From Streptomyces sp. SCSIO 30461 (GTDB taxonomy: Bacteria > Actinomycetota > Actinomycetes > Streptomycetales > Streptomycetaceae), in assembly GCF_037023745.1 (NCBI RefSeq), contig NZ_CP146101.1, positions 868,001 to 932,000 of the forward strand: a stretch of 64,000 nucleotides of DNA, given 5' to 3'. The notes under the pieces are model-generated. The model was not told the DNA's origin and made no database searches. It was given only the letters and a program-made list of their open reading frames with translations. How positions within the stretch are numbered: the first letter of the stretch is position 1; the number at the start of each line of letters is the position of its first letter. Below, one piece after another: positions 44,096 through 53,764 of the stretch. Position numbers and translations under genes: made by a program.

Positions 44096-44275
44096 ATGAC
44101 GCGCAGCACCGTAGTTCCTAGCCGCACCGAAGTACGCCCGCAGATCCCGGGGGCGTCGGACGGCTTCGACCTGGACGTCTCTCTCGTCGAGATCGCCGAC
44201 CCGGCGGGCCTGGTCAACCTGACCGACGACAACTGCGGGTCCACCTGCGGCGCCTGCACCACCAACGTCGCCTGA
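44096..44275 (+). CDS. FxLD-family lanthipeptide precursor
   Basis: This 59-residue peptide begins MTRSTVVPSRTEVRPQIPGA. The leader carries FDLDVSLVE (residues 24-32), the FxLD box that names the class and probably serves as the LanB/LanC docking motif. The C-terminal part IADPAGLVNLTDDNCGSTCG then ACTTNVA holds Cys 47, 51 and 54 with Thr 43, Ser 49, Thr 50, 55 and 56 as candidates for dehydration and thioether rings, and Asp residues as candidates for the methyltransferase. The ATG follows GAGGAG by 8 bp. It is the first gene of the biosynthetic operon, and a hairpin follows. Confidence 0.88.
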   Translation: MTRSTVVPSRTEVRPQIPGASDGFDLDVSLVEIADPAGLVNLTDDNCGSTCGACTTNVA

Positions 44276-44297
44276 CCTGGGCCCCAGTTACTCCGGT

Positions 44298-44331
44298 CTG
44301 GTGCCGCCGCGTATCTGCGCGGCGGCACCAG
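44298..44331 (+). terminator. Attenuator hairpin between precursor and lanB
   Basis: Perfect 14-bp arms CTGGTGCCGCCGCG (44298-44311) and CGCGGCGGCACCAG (44318-44331) with loop TATCTG lie 22 bp after the precursor stop. Such hairpins commonly let more precursor than enzyme mRNA accumulate in RiPP operons; no T tract follows. Confidence 0.75.
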
Positions 44332-44362
44332 CCGCCCGTCCCCTCACCTATGGAGGTAATTG

Positions 44363-47300
44363 GTGGGTGCTCCGCCCGCAGCGTTCCGTGCCGGTTCCAC
44401 TGCTCTCGTGCGCGCGGTGGCCCGTCCCTCGTTGCCGTTTCCTCCATGCCCTGACCTCGATGACTGCTCGCCCAGTGGCTCGTCTGCCCGTGTGGCGTGG
44501 CTACGGACGGTCTGGGCGGACAAGGACGTCGCCGAGGCACTCCAGCACTCCAGCCCGGTCTTGGCCGCGCAGGTACGCGCCCTGTGTACGGCCGAGCATC
44601 CCGCCCTCCGGGACGTGCAGCGCGCGGCGCTGTCCGTGGCCCGCTACCTGCTGCGGGCCCTGCACCGGGCTACGCCATTCGGCCTGTTCGCCGGCGTGGC
44701 CACCGCGAAGTTCGGCCCGCAGGCGCGGGCCGACTGGGGCGAGGAGCACGTGGCCGTCGGCCGCGCGGGGGCAGAGTGGCTGGCGGTCCTGGTCGCACGG
44801 TTGGAGTCATGCCCGGACCTCCTCGAACGGCTGCCCGTCGTCATCAACAACACTGTGACGTACCGGGGAGACCGGCTCATCGTGCCGTTCCAGCCCGACG
44901 TCCAGGACGACCGGATTCGCGCGGTCGAGGCGTCTCTGGCCCTGACCGGACCGGTGCGCGCGGTCCTTGCCGCGACCCGACTGCCGATCCGGTTCGGCAC
45001 CCTCGTGGACAAGCTCCAGGCGGAGTTCCCCGAAGCTGGTCCCGAGAAGGTGCGTCAACTGCTGGCGGAGCTGATCCGGCGGCGGGTGCTGATCACGAGC
45101 CTGCACGCTCCGAGCACCGAGACCGACGCCCTCGGGTATCTGGTCGGCCAACTCGAAGGGATCGACGCCGGAAGCCTCGCCCGGATCGCGGGGACCGTAC
45201 GCGAACTCCACACGGTCCGGGCCGGCCTGGAGGAGTGCGCCACGCACGGCGGCCGGGACAGCGTTGCGGCGCGGATGCGAGACCTCTTCCCCGGACTGCG
45301 CCGCCACCCCGTCGCGCTCGACCTCCGCCTGGACGCCCAGATCGTTCTGCCGGAAGCGGTCGCCCAAGAGATCGAGCGCGCCGCTCTCATCCTGACCCGC
45401 TTGAGCATCCGCCCGTACGGGACCGCCGCGTGGAACGAGTACCACCAGCGGTTCTACGAGCGGTACGGCATCGGCACGATGGTGCCGCTCTTGGAGGCCG
45501 TAGCGGACAGCGGCACCGGCTATCCCGACGGCTACCCAGGCGCTCCGGCCAGCGCACGCAGGCCCCGCGTCTCCGCTCGGGATGACGCCCTCGTACGACT
45601 GGCTCAGGCCGCCACTCTCGACGGCCGTGACGAAGTGGTCCTCACGGACGAGCAGATTGAGGCCCTGGACGTGGGTCCCGACGAGCCTCGGTTGCTGCCG
45701 CACTTGGAGATCGGGGTGCGGGTGCACGCGGCCAGCCTGGAGGAGTTGCAGCGGGGGCGGTTCCGGCTGGAGGTCATGAGCGTGTCCCGTGGTGTCGGCG
45801 TCTCCACGGGCCGGTTCCTCAGCGTGCTGGCCCCCGCTGACCGCGAGGCTGTGGCCGCCGAGTTTGCTGACCTCCCGGCCGCAGACGGCAACACCATGCC
45901 CGCACAGCTCTCTTTCCCGCCCCTGCTCCCCGAGAGCGCCCACGTCACCCGCTCCCCGCAGGTCCTGCCCATCGCGATCAGCCTTCAGGAGCACCGCGCC
46001 CCGCAGGACACTGTCCTAACCCCGGAGGACTTGGCTGTGGGGTGCGACGGCCGCCGTATGTACCTCGCCGTCCCCGAGCGCGGGCACCGCGTGGAGGCCG
46101 TCGGGATGCACGCTCTGAACCTGCGCGCCCACACCCCGCCTCTGGTGCGGTTCCTCACCGAGCTGTCCCGCGCGCAGTGCGCGCAGGTCACCGTCTTCGA
46201 CTGGGGCGCCGCAGTGGCGATGCCGTTCCTTCCACGTCTGCGGTACGGCCGGACCGTGCTGGCCCCGGCACGCTGGCAGCTGGAAGCGTCCGAACTGCCC
46301 GGCCCTGCGCGCCCTCGGGTCGAGTGGGACGCCGCGCTCAGCGACTGGCGTGCCCGGCGGAGGCTGCCGCGCCGCGTCCATCTCATAGAGGACGACCGGC
46401 GCCTCTTCCTCGACCTCGACGAGGCTGGCCACCGTGCGCTCCTGCGCAGACACCTCGACCGGACGCGCCTGGCCGTACTCGTCGAGGCTCCGGAACCAGA
46501 GGCGTACGGCTGGTGCGGCGGGCGGGCCCACGAGGTCGTGGTGCCACTCAAAGCAACCAGGCCGTCGACATGGCCGCCACTGCCAGTCCCCAGCCGGGCC
46601 CGTGCCCTGTCTACGGACCAGATGCAGACGCCTGCCTCTTCCTCGGTTCTTCTGGCCGCCCTCTATGGTGACCCCCGCCGCCAAGACGTCTTGCTCTCCC
46701 GGCACTTGCCTGGCCTCTTCGAACAGCTTGGCAACCCGCCGTGGTGGTTCATCCGCTTCCGCGACCCGGACCAACACCTCCGCGTACGCATCGCCCTCCC
46801 CGACCCGGAAGCTTTTGCCAGCACGGCCCGAACGGTGAGCGCCTGGGCCGACGAGCTACGAAGCATCGGCCTGCTGGCCGATCTGCGTTATCCCACCTCC
46901 TACCGGGAGATGGGCCGCTGGGGCTCCGGCTCCGCATGGGAGGCAGCCGAGAATGTGTTCCGGGCGGACTCGTGCGCCATCCTGGCCCAGCTCAAGCAGC
47001 CACAGCGTCCCGGACCGCGCACGCTGGTAGCGGCCCACACGGTCGCCATCACCTCCGCGTTCCTCGGCACCATCGAGGACGGAATGAAGTGGCTGATCGA
47101 CCACGTCCCGCCGACAGCCCCTGTGCCCGTCCCACGCCCCCAGTTCACCGAGGCCGTACGGCTCGCCGACCCGAGCGACGACTGGTCAGCCCTGCGTAGC
47201 GTCCCGGGCGGAGACGCCATCGTGTCCGGATGGGCCGACCGGGAAGCGGCACTCGCCGCGTACCGGCCGCACCTGCCCGGCCCGGACACCCAGGGCATCG

Positions 47301-47446
47301 CCGTCGACGACGTCCTGACCTCCCTGCTGCACGTTCACTTCGTGCGCCACGTCGCCGTGAACTTCCCGGAGGAAGACGTGTGCCTCTACCTGGCGCGCGC
47401 CGCTGCCCTGGCCTGGACCGCCCGCACCAAGAGGACGGCGTCGTGA
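44363..47446 (+). CDS. Full-length class I lanthipeptide dehydratase (LanB)
   Basis: The start GTG 44363 has GGAGGT 5 bp upstream; TTG 44360 is too close to it. At 1027 residues it has both halves of a LanB: the N-terminal glutamylation domain (RAVARPSLPFPPCPDL, YLLRALHRATPFGLFAGVAT, FYERYGIGTMVPLLE) and the C-terminal elimination/SpaB_C domain (about 760-1020; HLPGLFEQLGNPPWWFIRFR then DPDQHLRVRIALPD, SYREMGRWGSGSAWEAAENV). LanB activates Ser/Thr of the precursor with glutamyl-tRNA and eliminates glutamate to give Dha/Dhb. lanC starts within its stop codon. Confidence 0.93.
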   Translation: MGAPPAAFRAGSTALVRAVARPSLPFPPCPDLDDCSPSGSSARVAWLRTVWADKDVAEALQHSSPVLAAQVRALCTAEHPALRDVQRAALSVARYLLRALHRATPFGLFAGVATAKFGPQARADWGEEHVAVGRAGAEWLAVLVARLESCPDLLERLPVVINNTVTYRGDRLIVPFQPDVQDDRIRAVEASLALTGPVRAVLAATRLPIRFGTLVDKLQAEFPEAGPEKVRQLLAELIRRRVLITSLHAPSTETDALGYLVGQLEGIDAGSLARIAGTVRELHTVRAGLEECATHGGRDSVAARMRDLFPGLRRHPVALDLRLDAQIVLPEAVAQEIERAALILTRLSIRPYGTAAWNEYHQRFYERYGIGTMVPLLEAVADSGTGYPDGYPGAPASARRPRVSARDDALVRLAQAATLDGRDEVVLTDEQIEALDVGPDEPRLLPHLEIGVRVHAASLEELQRGRFRLEVMSVSRGVGVSTGRFLSVLAPADREAVAAEFADLPAADGNTMPAQLSFPPLLPESAHVTRSPQVLPIAISLQEHRAPQDTVLTPEDLAVGCDGRRMYLAVPERGHRVEAVGMHALNLRAHTPPLVRFLTELSRAQCAQVTVFDWGAAVAMPFLPRLRYGRTVLAPARWQLEASELPGPARPRVEWDAALSDWRARRRLPRRVHLIEDDRRLFLDLDEAGHRALLRRHLDRTRLAVLVEAPEPEAYGWCGGRAHEVVVPLKATRPSTWPPLPVPSRARALSTDQMQTPASSSVLLAALYGDPRRQDVLLSRHLPGLFEQLGNPPWWFIRFRDPDQHLRVRIALPDPEAFASTARTVSAWADELRSIGLLADLRYPTSYREMGRWGSGSAWEAAENVFRADSCAILAQLKQPQRPGPRTLVAAHTVAITSAFLGTIEDGMKWLIDHVPPTAPVPVPRPQFTEAVRLADPSDDWSALRSVPGGDAIVSGWADREAALAAYRPHLPGPDTQGIAVDDVLTSLLHVHFVRHVAVNFPEEDVCLYLARAAALAWTARTKRTAS

Positions 47447-48717
47447 CCCCCCACCCCGCGCTCGGCCTGGTCGACGCCATCGCCACCCAGCTCGCCGACC
47501 CCGACGCCGTGCCCCTCGGTTCCAGGACGCTGTCCTCGGACCGGCAGCACCTTGCCTACGGCCCTCCCGGAATGGCGCTCCTGCACATCCAGCTGGCCGC
47601 GAACGGCCTCGGTCCGTGGCACCGCGCCCACGACTGGCTCACCGCCGCCTCCCGACAGCCGCTCACCAGCGGCCCGGCCAGCCACCCGTTCTACGGAGTG
47701 CCCGCCTTCGCCCATGCCCTGACCTGTGCCGCCGACCACCTTCCCGGCTCCTACCAGCGCGCCCTCGACGCGATGGACGGACAGATCGCAGTCGACGTCG
47801 GACGCCGTCTCGACGCCGCACACCGCCGCATCGACGCCGGACGCCTACCGCAGCTCGCCGAGTTCGACGCCGTCCGGGGCCTCACCGGATACGGCGCCTA
47901 CCTACTGCGCCGAAACCCCGGCAGCTCCACGATGCGCGCCGTTCTCGACTACTGCGTGCGCCTCACCGAACCGATCACCCACCACGGCGAGACTGTGCCG
48001 GGCTGGTGGGCGGAGACCGGGCCATCCGGCAGCCCGGACGCCCGATTCCCTGGCGGACACGCCAACACGGGTATGGCGCACGGCATTGGTGGCGTGCTCG
48101 CGCTCTTGGCCCTCGCAGCTCGGAGCGGCTCCATCACCGACGGACACCACGCAGCGCTGCGCACCATCCTGGCCTGGCTGGACTGCTGGAAGAAGAAGGC
48201 CGACGGCGGACCGGTCTGGCCGTACTGGGTCACTCAGGACGAGCTGCGCAGGGGGCGTCTCGGCTCGTCAGCACCCAGGCGGCCCTCCTGGTGCTACGGC
48301 ACCGCCGGCCTCGCCCGCGCTCAGCAACTTGCCGCGCTCGCCCTCGGCGACACCGGCCGTCAGATTGACGCGGAGAACGCGCTCGTGGCCGCCCTCACCG
48401 ATCCCGAGCAGCTGAAGGCCACGACGGACAACGGCCTCTGCCACGGGTTCGCCGGCCTCGCCCACACTGCCGCGCGTACGGCCGACGACGCCCACCCCTC
48501 GACCGCGGGAAGACTCCGCGCCGCGATCCCGGCCCTCCTGGCTGAGATCACCCCGCCGGGTACCGACCCCGAACTCATGGCCACAGCGCTCATCCAGGAC
48601 GAGCAAGCCGGCCCCGGCCTACTCGACGGCGCCGCCGGCATAGCCCTGGCCCTCCTCGCGCCCAGCACCGCCGCACCACCCCAGTCCGCCTGGGACGCAT
48701 GCCTCCTCATCGTTTGA
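47443..48717 (+). CDS. Lanthipeptide cyclase (LanC)
   Basis: The GTG 47443 overlaps the LanB stop (GTGA); upstream in-frame sequence lies within lanB and is not coding here. The 424-residue alpha/alpha-toroid enzyme has the family's GHANTGMAHGIGGVLALLAL (about residue 206) and the zinc ligands in SWCYGTAGL (Cys about 283) and LCHGFAGLAH (Cys-His about 331). It catalyses addition of precursor Cys thiols to dehydrated residues. All zinc ligands are present. It is followed after 21 bp by the fused methyltransferase. Confidence 0.93.
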   Translation: MTPHPALGLVDAIATQLADPDAVPLGSRTLSSDRQHLAYGPPGMALLHIQLAANGLGPWHRAHDWLTAASRQPLTSGPASHPFYGVPAFAHALTCAADHLPGSYQRALDAMDGQIAVDVGRRLDAAHRRIDAGRLPQLAEFDAVRGLTGYGAYLLRRNPGSSTMRAVLDYCVRLTEPITHHGETVPGWWAETGPSGSPDARFPGGHANTGMAHGIGGVLALLALAARSGSITDGHHAALRTILAWLDCWKKKADGGPVWPYWVTQDELRRGRLGSSAPRRPSWCYGTAGLARAQQLAALALGDTGRQIDAENALVAALTDPEQLKATTDNGLCHGFAGLAHTAARTADDAHPSTAGRLRAAIPALLAEITPPGTDPELMATALIQDEQAGPGLLDGAAGIALALLAPSTAAPPQSAWDACLLIV

Positions 48718-48738
48718 TCCACCGACCGAAGGACCCTT

Positions 48739-50820
48739 ATGCCTCCCGACCGCTGGCAGCAGCACAACATCACCTTCGTCGACCGCGAGATGGCACGGCG
48801 CACCATCGCCGAACGCCTCGGTCCCGCCCTGATCGAGGCCGAGGCCGACGGGCAGCTCACCGGCTGGTGGTTCATGAACAAGCAGCCCTGGCCGCTGCGT
48901 TACCTCGCCGACAAGCCCTCACCAGCCATCGAGTCGCTCCTGAGCGATCTCATCGGCGACGGCGTGGCCGTGTCGTGCCTGCCCGGCATCTACGAGCCCG
49001 AGACCGACACGTTCGGCGGACCCGAGGCCATGGACGCGGCCCACGAACTGTTCCACAGCGACTCCCGCCACCTGCTCACCTACCAGCCGAGCTCGGTACA
49101 CCTGGGACGCCGGGAGACCGCCGTCCTGCTGGCGAGCGTCATGATGCGCGGTGCTGGACTCGACTGGTTCGAACAGGGTGACGTATGGGCGAAGGTCGCA
49201 GCCCTTCGACCGGCCACCGCTCCACAGCCATCCGAACGAGCCGCCGAACTGGCCCCGGCTATGCGGAAGCTCATGACCGCTGACGCCCACAGCCTCTGCC
49301 GCCTGGGCGGCCCACTCCACGCGCACGAAGAATGGGTGACCGCCTTCGAACGGGCCGGAGCCACCCTCGCCGACCTCGCAGGCCGCGGCGCCCTCACCCG
49401 CGGCCTGCGAGCCGTCATCGTCCACCACGTGATCTTCCACGCCAACCGCGCCGGTCTCCTCCGGGACGACCAGAGCGCCCTGTCCCACATCGCACGAGAG
49501 GTAGTCATGGGAACGAGTGACCACACCGCGTCGCCCACCGAGGCAACAGCCGACATCGATAGCGTCAGCGCAGTGAACACCGACACGATCACCACCCCCA
49601 CGGCGAACGCCGAGCGCCTCCGCAACGCCCTGGTCGACCAGCTCCGCGCGGCCGGACACGCCCGCACACCCGCCGTCGAGACCGCATTGCGGACCGTGCC
49701 CCGCCACGTGTTCGTGCCCGAGGCGTCACTCGAAGACGCCTACGCCAACGCACCGGTGCACATCAAGTACGACACCGACGGCACCTCCATCTCCTGCGCC
49801 TCCCAGCCGGGCGTCGTCGCCCTCATGCTGGACCAGCTCGAAGCCCAGCCCGGCGAACGCATCCTCGAACTCGGCGCCGGCACCGGATACAACGCCGGTC
49901 TCCTCGCCCACCTGGTCGGCGAGAGCGGACACGTGACCACCCTCGACGTCGACGACGACCTCGTGGAAGGCGCCCGTGCGCACCTCGCCGTCGCCGGAAT
50001 CACCAACGTCCAAGCCGTGACCCGCGACGGCGCGCTTGGCTACACCGAAGCAGCGCCGTACGACCGGATCATCGCCACCGTCGGCGCCCACGGCGTACCG
50101 CACGCCTGGCTGCAGCAGCTCGCACCCGGCGGTCGGCTCCTCGTCCCTCAGCGCCTCAAGGGCACAGTCTCCCGCTCCATCGCCTACGAGCAGCGCGACG
50201 GCCGGTGGGTGTCCCTCGGCAGCGAGATGAACACCTTCATGCCGCTTCGGCGGGGCATCGCCGACGACGACCGCCGAGTGATCCCTCTCAGCACAGACGG
50301 CGCCGTACGACTCCAGGCCCCCGCCGGCCTCAACATCGACGCCGACGCCCTCGCAGGTGTACTTGACCAGCCGCACACCGAGGAGTGGACCGGTATGACG
50401 GTCCGCGCCATGGAGTCACCGGAGTGGATGGAACTGTTCGTCACCTGCTCCCTGCCCTCCGGTCTGATCCGGATGCTGTTCCCCCAGAGCGCCAAGGGCA
50501 CTCTGCTCACCGAGGACCCCTACCCCTCGTCGACCGCGGTCGTCGACAAGGGTGCCGTCACCTACCTCGCCCGGCGCCTGTCGAAGGAGAAGACCCACGA
50601 CGGCGACAGGCTCTGGGAGTTCGGCGTCATCGGCCACGGCCCCGGCAGTGACGAACTGGTCGCGAGGGTCGCCGACGCCATCCGCACCTGGGATCGCGAC
50701 TACCGCGACCGTGAGGCTACGTTCGAGATCCAGCCCCTTGACGCCCCCGAGATCGAGCAGCGCCCTGGTCTCTTCGCCCTCGACACCCCGCTGAACCGCA
50801 TCGTCGTCGACTGGCGATGA
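48739..50820 (+). CDS. FxLD-system methyltransferase fused to thiopeptide-type biosynthesis domain
   Basis: A 693-residue fusion with ATG after GAAGGA. Residues 1-240 form a thiopeptide-type biosynthesis (SpaB_C-like) domain: GQLTGWWFMNKQPWPLRYLA, LPGIYEPETDTFGGPEAMDA, LFHSDSRHLL. From about 293 comes a protein-L-isoaspartate O-methyltransferase domain: PRHVFVPEASLEDAYANAPV, SQPGVVALMLDQLEAQPGER and SAM motif ILELGAGTGYNAGLL (about 374). In FxLD and lanthidin pathways enzymes of this kind methylate an Asp side chain of the modified peptide, which can close to aspartimide and open to isoAsp. The precursor core keeps several Asp. Intact. Confidence 0.92.
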   Translation: MPPDRWQQHNITFVDREMARRTIAERLGPALIEAEADGQLTGWWFMNKQPWPLRYLADKPSPAIESLLSDLIGDGVAVSCLPGIYEPETDTFGGPEAMDAAHELFHSDSRHLLTYQPSSVHLGRRETAVLLASVMMRGAGLDWFEQGDVWAKVAALRPATAPQPSERAAELAPAMRKLMTADAHSLCRLGGPLHAHEEWVTAFERAGATLADLAGRGALTRGLRAVIVHHVIFHANRAGLLRDDQSALSHIAREVVMGTSDHTASPTEATADIDSVSAVNTDTITTPTANAERLRNALVDQLRAAGHARTPAVETALRTVPRHVFVPEASLEDAYANAPVHIKYDTDGTSISCASQPGVVALMLDQLEAQPGERILELGAGTGYNAGLLAHLVGESGHVTTLDVDDDLVEGARAHLAVAGITNVQAVTRDGALGYTEAAPYDRIIATVGAHGVPHAWLQQLAPGGRLLVPQRLKGTVSRSIAYEQRDGRWVSLGSEMNTFMPLRRGIADDDRRVIPLSTDGAVRLQAPAGLNIDADALAGVLDQPHTEEWTGMTVRAMESPEWMELFVTCSLPSGLIRMLFPQSAKGTLLTEDPYPSSTAVVDKGAVTYLARRLSKEKTHDGDRLWEFGVIGHGPGSDELVARVADAIRTWDRDYRDREATFEIQPLDAPEIEQRPGLFALDTPLNRIVVDWR

Positions 50821-50908
50821 CGCCCCACCCCTAGCGGACGGTGCCCGTCGGCACACGGCTGGCGGACACCGTCGCCTCAGCAGTCCTCACTCTCGCCCCG
50901 GGGGATCC

Positions 50909-52042
50909 ATGGACCCACACGGCCCCACAGCCCAGCGCTTCCCACTCGTCGCCCGATTCCGCCCCGCCTGCCTGCCCCTGCCTGAACGCGTAAGGGCGCT
51001 CGTCGATCTGGCCGACACTGCGGTGGAAGAGACCGACCAGGGGCGTGCATCGGCCGTCTACAACCAGGCCGCGCTCATCGCCTCCGACCTCGCCCTCCCC
51101 GACCTCGCACGCGAGATGTGCCACCAGCACGCCGCCGCCTACCTCCATGCCTGCCCCCTGCCCGGCATGAGCGCGATCCGAGGACTGGAACCGGTCGTCA
51201 ACCTCGCCCGCCTCCAGATCCGCGCCGGCCACGCCGATGACGGCCGTCATCGACTCCTCAACCTGCACAAAGCCGTCGAGGCGGGCACAGCCGCCCGGTT
51301 CGAGGGCGTCAACGTACCCGCGGACCTCACTTCGACCGTCGAAAACCGCCAGGAGGTTCGCGCATGGCTGTGGCGCGTCCTCCTCGCCGACGGCACGCGC
51401 ACCCTCACCACCGAGGGGCGATGGGCCGAGGCGCTGGCGCACATCGAAGCCCACCAGGGCATCGGAAAGCGGATGCTCGACGGTCGACAGGTCGCCGTAC
51501 TCGCCGCCCTGGTTGCGGGTGACACCGCGTGGGCAACCGTCCTCCTTGCCGACACGATGCCCGGCGATCCGTGGGAGCAAGCTGTCACGGCATGCCTGAC
51601 CGTTCTATGCCGCCGCGACGCCGGGCAGCCGATCGACGGCCACCTGGCGGACCTGGTGACTGCCTACCTCGGACGGAAGACCGAACCCGGGATGACCGTC
51701 TTCAACACCCGGCTCGGACTCACAGTCCTCGACGCGATCGGTTCCGCCGGGGCGCTCGCCGCGCACCGCATTGTCGAGGACCTCCACCGCAGGACGATGG
51801 ACGCCGAAGACGGCTACGCGGCCCGCGAGACCTTGGCTCATCCCCTGTTCACCGAGATCGCCACGGACCGGCAAGTGCAGGACTGTCGCACGCTGGTGCG
51901 CGCCTGCTCCCTCGGCACAGGGGTCCTCCCGGACGAACTGCGAGGAGAACTGACGTCGGCTCTGCGTGCCAGCGACAGCGTGATCCGGGAAAGCCTCACA
52001 CGTTCCTCCGATCCCGGACGAACGCAACCCCTGGGGGCCTGA
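50909..52042 (+). CDS. Hypothetical helical-repeat protein of the FxLD locus
   Basis: A 377-residue protein, ATG after GGGGGA. It is rich in amphipathic helices of TPR-like spacing (RVRALVDLADTAVEETDQGR, ASAVYNQAALIASDLALPD, RWAEALAHIEAHQGIGKRML) without a DNA-binding or catalytic motif that I recognise. It is codirectional with the lanthipeptide genes, 88 bp after the methyltransferase, and convergent with the relaxase gene (6 bp gap). A scaffold or regulatory role is possible but not shown. Confidence 0.7.
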   Translation: MDPHGPTAQRFPLVARFRPACLPLPERVRALVDLADTAVEETDQGRASAVYNQAALIASDLALPDLAREMCHQHAAAYLHACPLPGMSAIRGLEPVVNLARLQIRAGHADDGRHRLLNLHKAVEAGTAARFEGVNVPADLTSTVENRQEVRAWLWRVLLADGTRTLTTEGRWAEALAHIEAHQGIGKRMLDGRQVAVLAALVAGDTAWATVLLADTMPGDPWEQAVTACLTVLCRRDAGQPIDGHLADLVTAYLGRKTEPGMTVFNTRLGLTVLDAIGSAGALAAHRIVEDLHRRTMDAEDGYAARETLAHPLFTEIATDRQVQDCRTLVRACSLGTGVLPDELRGELTSALRASDSVIRESLTRSSDPGRTQPLGA

Positions 52043-52048
52043 CGGTGC

Positions 52049-53764
52049 CTATCGGCGCTGTCGGCGCTGCTGTTCGGTAGGCGTCGTAGCAGCCGACGGA
52101 AACTGACCGTCGTGGGTCTGCCGGACTCGAACCGAGGCTGCGAGGGTGGAGCGGCGACGGGCGGCTTCGGCTCGGCGGTTGGGTGCCGGGTTGCGGCCGG
52201 TGTGCTGGATGCGGGTGATGAGGACGCGGGCGGGTTGGTGGGCGGTGGTCAGCTCGCGCTGGGCAGCGGCTTCCCGAAGGAGTTGGTGGGGCTGGTGGCC
52301 GCGGGCTTCCGCATCGGCGAGGACGGTGGCGAGGGCGGGCCAGGCCGGGTCGGCGAGGATGCGCTCGGCGTGATCGGGGACGGCTGCTCGCACGTCGCCG
52401 ACCAGAACGCGGCGCGCTTGTTCCCTGGGCGGTCGGGCGGTGAGTTCGGCGAGCGTCGGGGCTAGGGCCAGGTCGGCGGCTGTCTGGAGGTGCTGGACGG
52501 CCTGGCGGGCGGCCTCTGCTTGGTGGGCGTGGTTCTTCGCATCGTGCCAGCGCGCGGCGACGATGGTGGCCCAGACGAGGGCTGCGACCAGGGCGGCCAA
52601 AGCGCTTCCGTCGGGGCCGGTGGCGGTGTGGACGATGTCGCGTGCCGCGCTGCGCAGGACGTGGGCGGCGCGGTCTTCGGCCCGGATCTGGGAGCGCTGG
52701 GCCCGGGCGAACGCCTTTGAGGCGCCTTGGAGTTCGGCCTGAAGATGGGCGGGTGCCGTCTGGGCGATGGCTTCGAGGAGTTCGCCGAGGGCGGTGATGT
52801 GGGCTTGGGCTTGGGAGTCTTCGGCGAAGTCGGTGTGGAGGGTGTCGAGGGCGTCGGTGGCTTGGTGCCACGGGGTGCTGGGGTGGTTGCGGCGGGCGGT
52901 GGGGTGTTCTTCAGGTCGGCTGGATTCGAGGCGGGCCTTGATTTTGGGCAGGGAGAGGTCGGAGGAGATCTTGCTTCCGGGGTGGTAGATCTGCTCGCCG
53001 GCCTCGTTGACGTCGCCGGGTCGGCCGGCGGCATATCCGAGGAGGTCGCCTGACGGGCCGCGCCGGACCTGGACCTCGACGCCGCTGGCTTGCAGGTAGG
53101 CGACGAACTCCTCGGCGCTGGTCACATGGGGGATGGCGGCGCGGATGCGGTCCTGGAGCCACTCGGCGCTGGGCTGGTCCCAGCCGAGACGTTCGGCCTT
53201 GTGCATCTCGGCCTGAGTCGGGCGACGGCTTCCGGTTCCGTCCCCCTTCTTCAACTGCCGCAGCCCGTGGTCCTTCTCGATCGCGCGGCACTCGTCACCG
53301 ACGCGCATGCCGCTGCCGTGGAGTTTGGGACGGCGGCCGTCTTCGCGGACGGTGGTGGCGAGGATGTGGATGTGGTCGTCGGCGTGGCGTACGGCGATCC
53401 AGCGGCAGGCCAGGTCGTCACCGGTCGGCGCGATGCCGGCCGCTTCAACGATGCGCTGGGCGATCTCGCCCCACTCGGCGTCTGAGAGGTAGCGGTCCTC
53501 GGGGGCGGCGCGGACAGGGCAGTGCCAGACATGGTCGGTGACCTGCTTGCCGAACTCGCCGTTGCGCAGCCGTACGGGCTCGTCGAGGTAGCGGGCGAGT
53601 TCGGTGAGGGTGGCGTTCTCGTCGCGGCCGGGGTCGGGCATGCCGAGCATGGCGAAGCCGGCCACGATGCGCGGGTCGAGGTGTTCGTCGTGGTCGCCGG
53701 GGCCGTAGAGGTAGGCGAGCAGCCCTCGGGTGTTGGACCCGGCCGGTTTGATGGCGGCGATCAC
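52049..53764 (-). CDS. Relaxase/mobilization nuclease (VirD2/MobA-like)
   Basis: A 571-residue relaxase. The N-terminal domain starts MIAAIKPAGSNTRGLLAYLY, with Tyr 18/20 as nicking candidates. It has the HUH motif RHADDHIHILATTVREDG (His 127, 131, 133), then long Ala-rich helices to the C-terminus. It would nick the element at oriT and pilot the strand into a recipient using another element's channel. Its ATG overlaps the stop of the MobC-like gene (ATGA), so the pair is coupled. Family: relaxase/mobilization nuclease of actinobacterial integrative elements. Confidence 0.9.
   Translation of the reverse strand: MIAAIKPAGSNTRGLLAYLYGPGDHDEHLDPRIVAGFAMLGMPDPGRDENATLTELARYLDEPVRLRNGEFGKQVTDHVWHCPVRAAPEDRYLSDAEWGEIAQRIVEAAGIAPTGDDLACRWIAVRHADDHIHILATTVREDGRRPKLHGSGMRVGDECRAIEKDHGLRQLKKGDGTGSRRPTQAEMHKAERLGWDQPSAEWLQDRIRAAIPHVTSAEEFVAYLQASGVEVQVRRGPSGDLLGYAAGRPGDVNEAGEQIYHPGSKISSDLSLPKIKARLESSRPEEHPTARRNHPSTPWHQATDALDTLHTDFAEDSQAQAHITALGELLEAIAQTAPAHLQAELQGASKAFARAQRSQIRAEDRAAHVLRSAARDIVHTATGPDGSALAALVAALVWATIVAARWHDAKNHAHQAEAARQAVQHLQTAADLALAPTLAELTARPPREQARRVLVGDVRAAVPDHAERILADPAWPALATVLADAEARGHQPHQLLREAAAQRELTTAHQPARVLITRIQHTGRNPAPNRRAEAARRRSTLAASVRVRQTHDGQFPSAATTPTEQQRRQRR

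Noticed and set aside
44501..45994. Minus-strand open frames within lanB
   Set aside because: Codon-bias shadows of lanB; no motifs or RBS.
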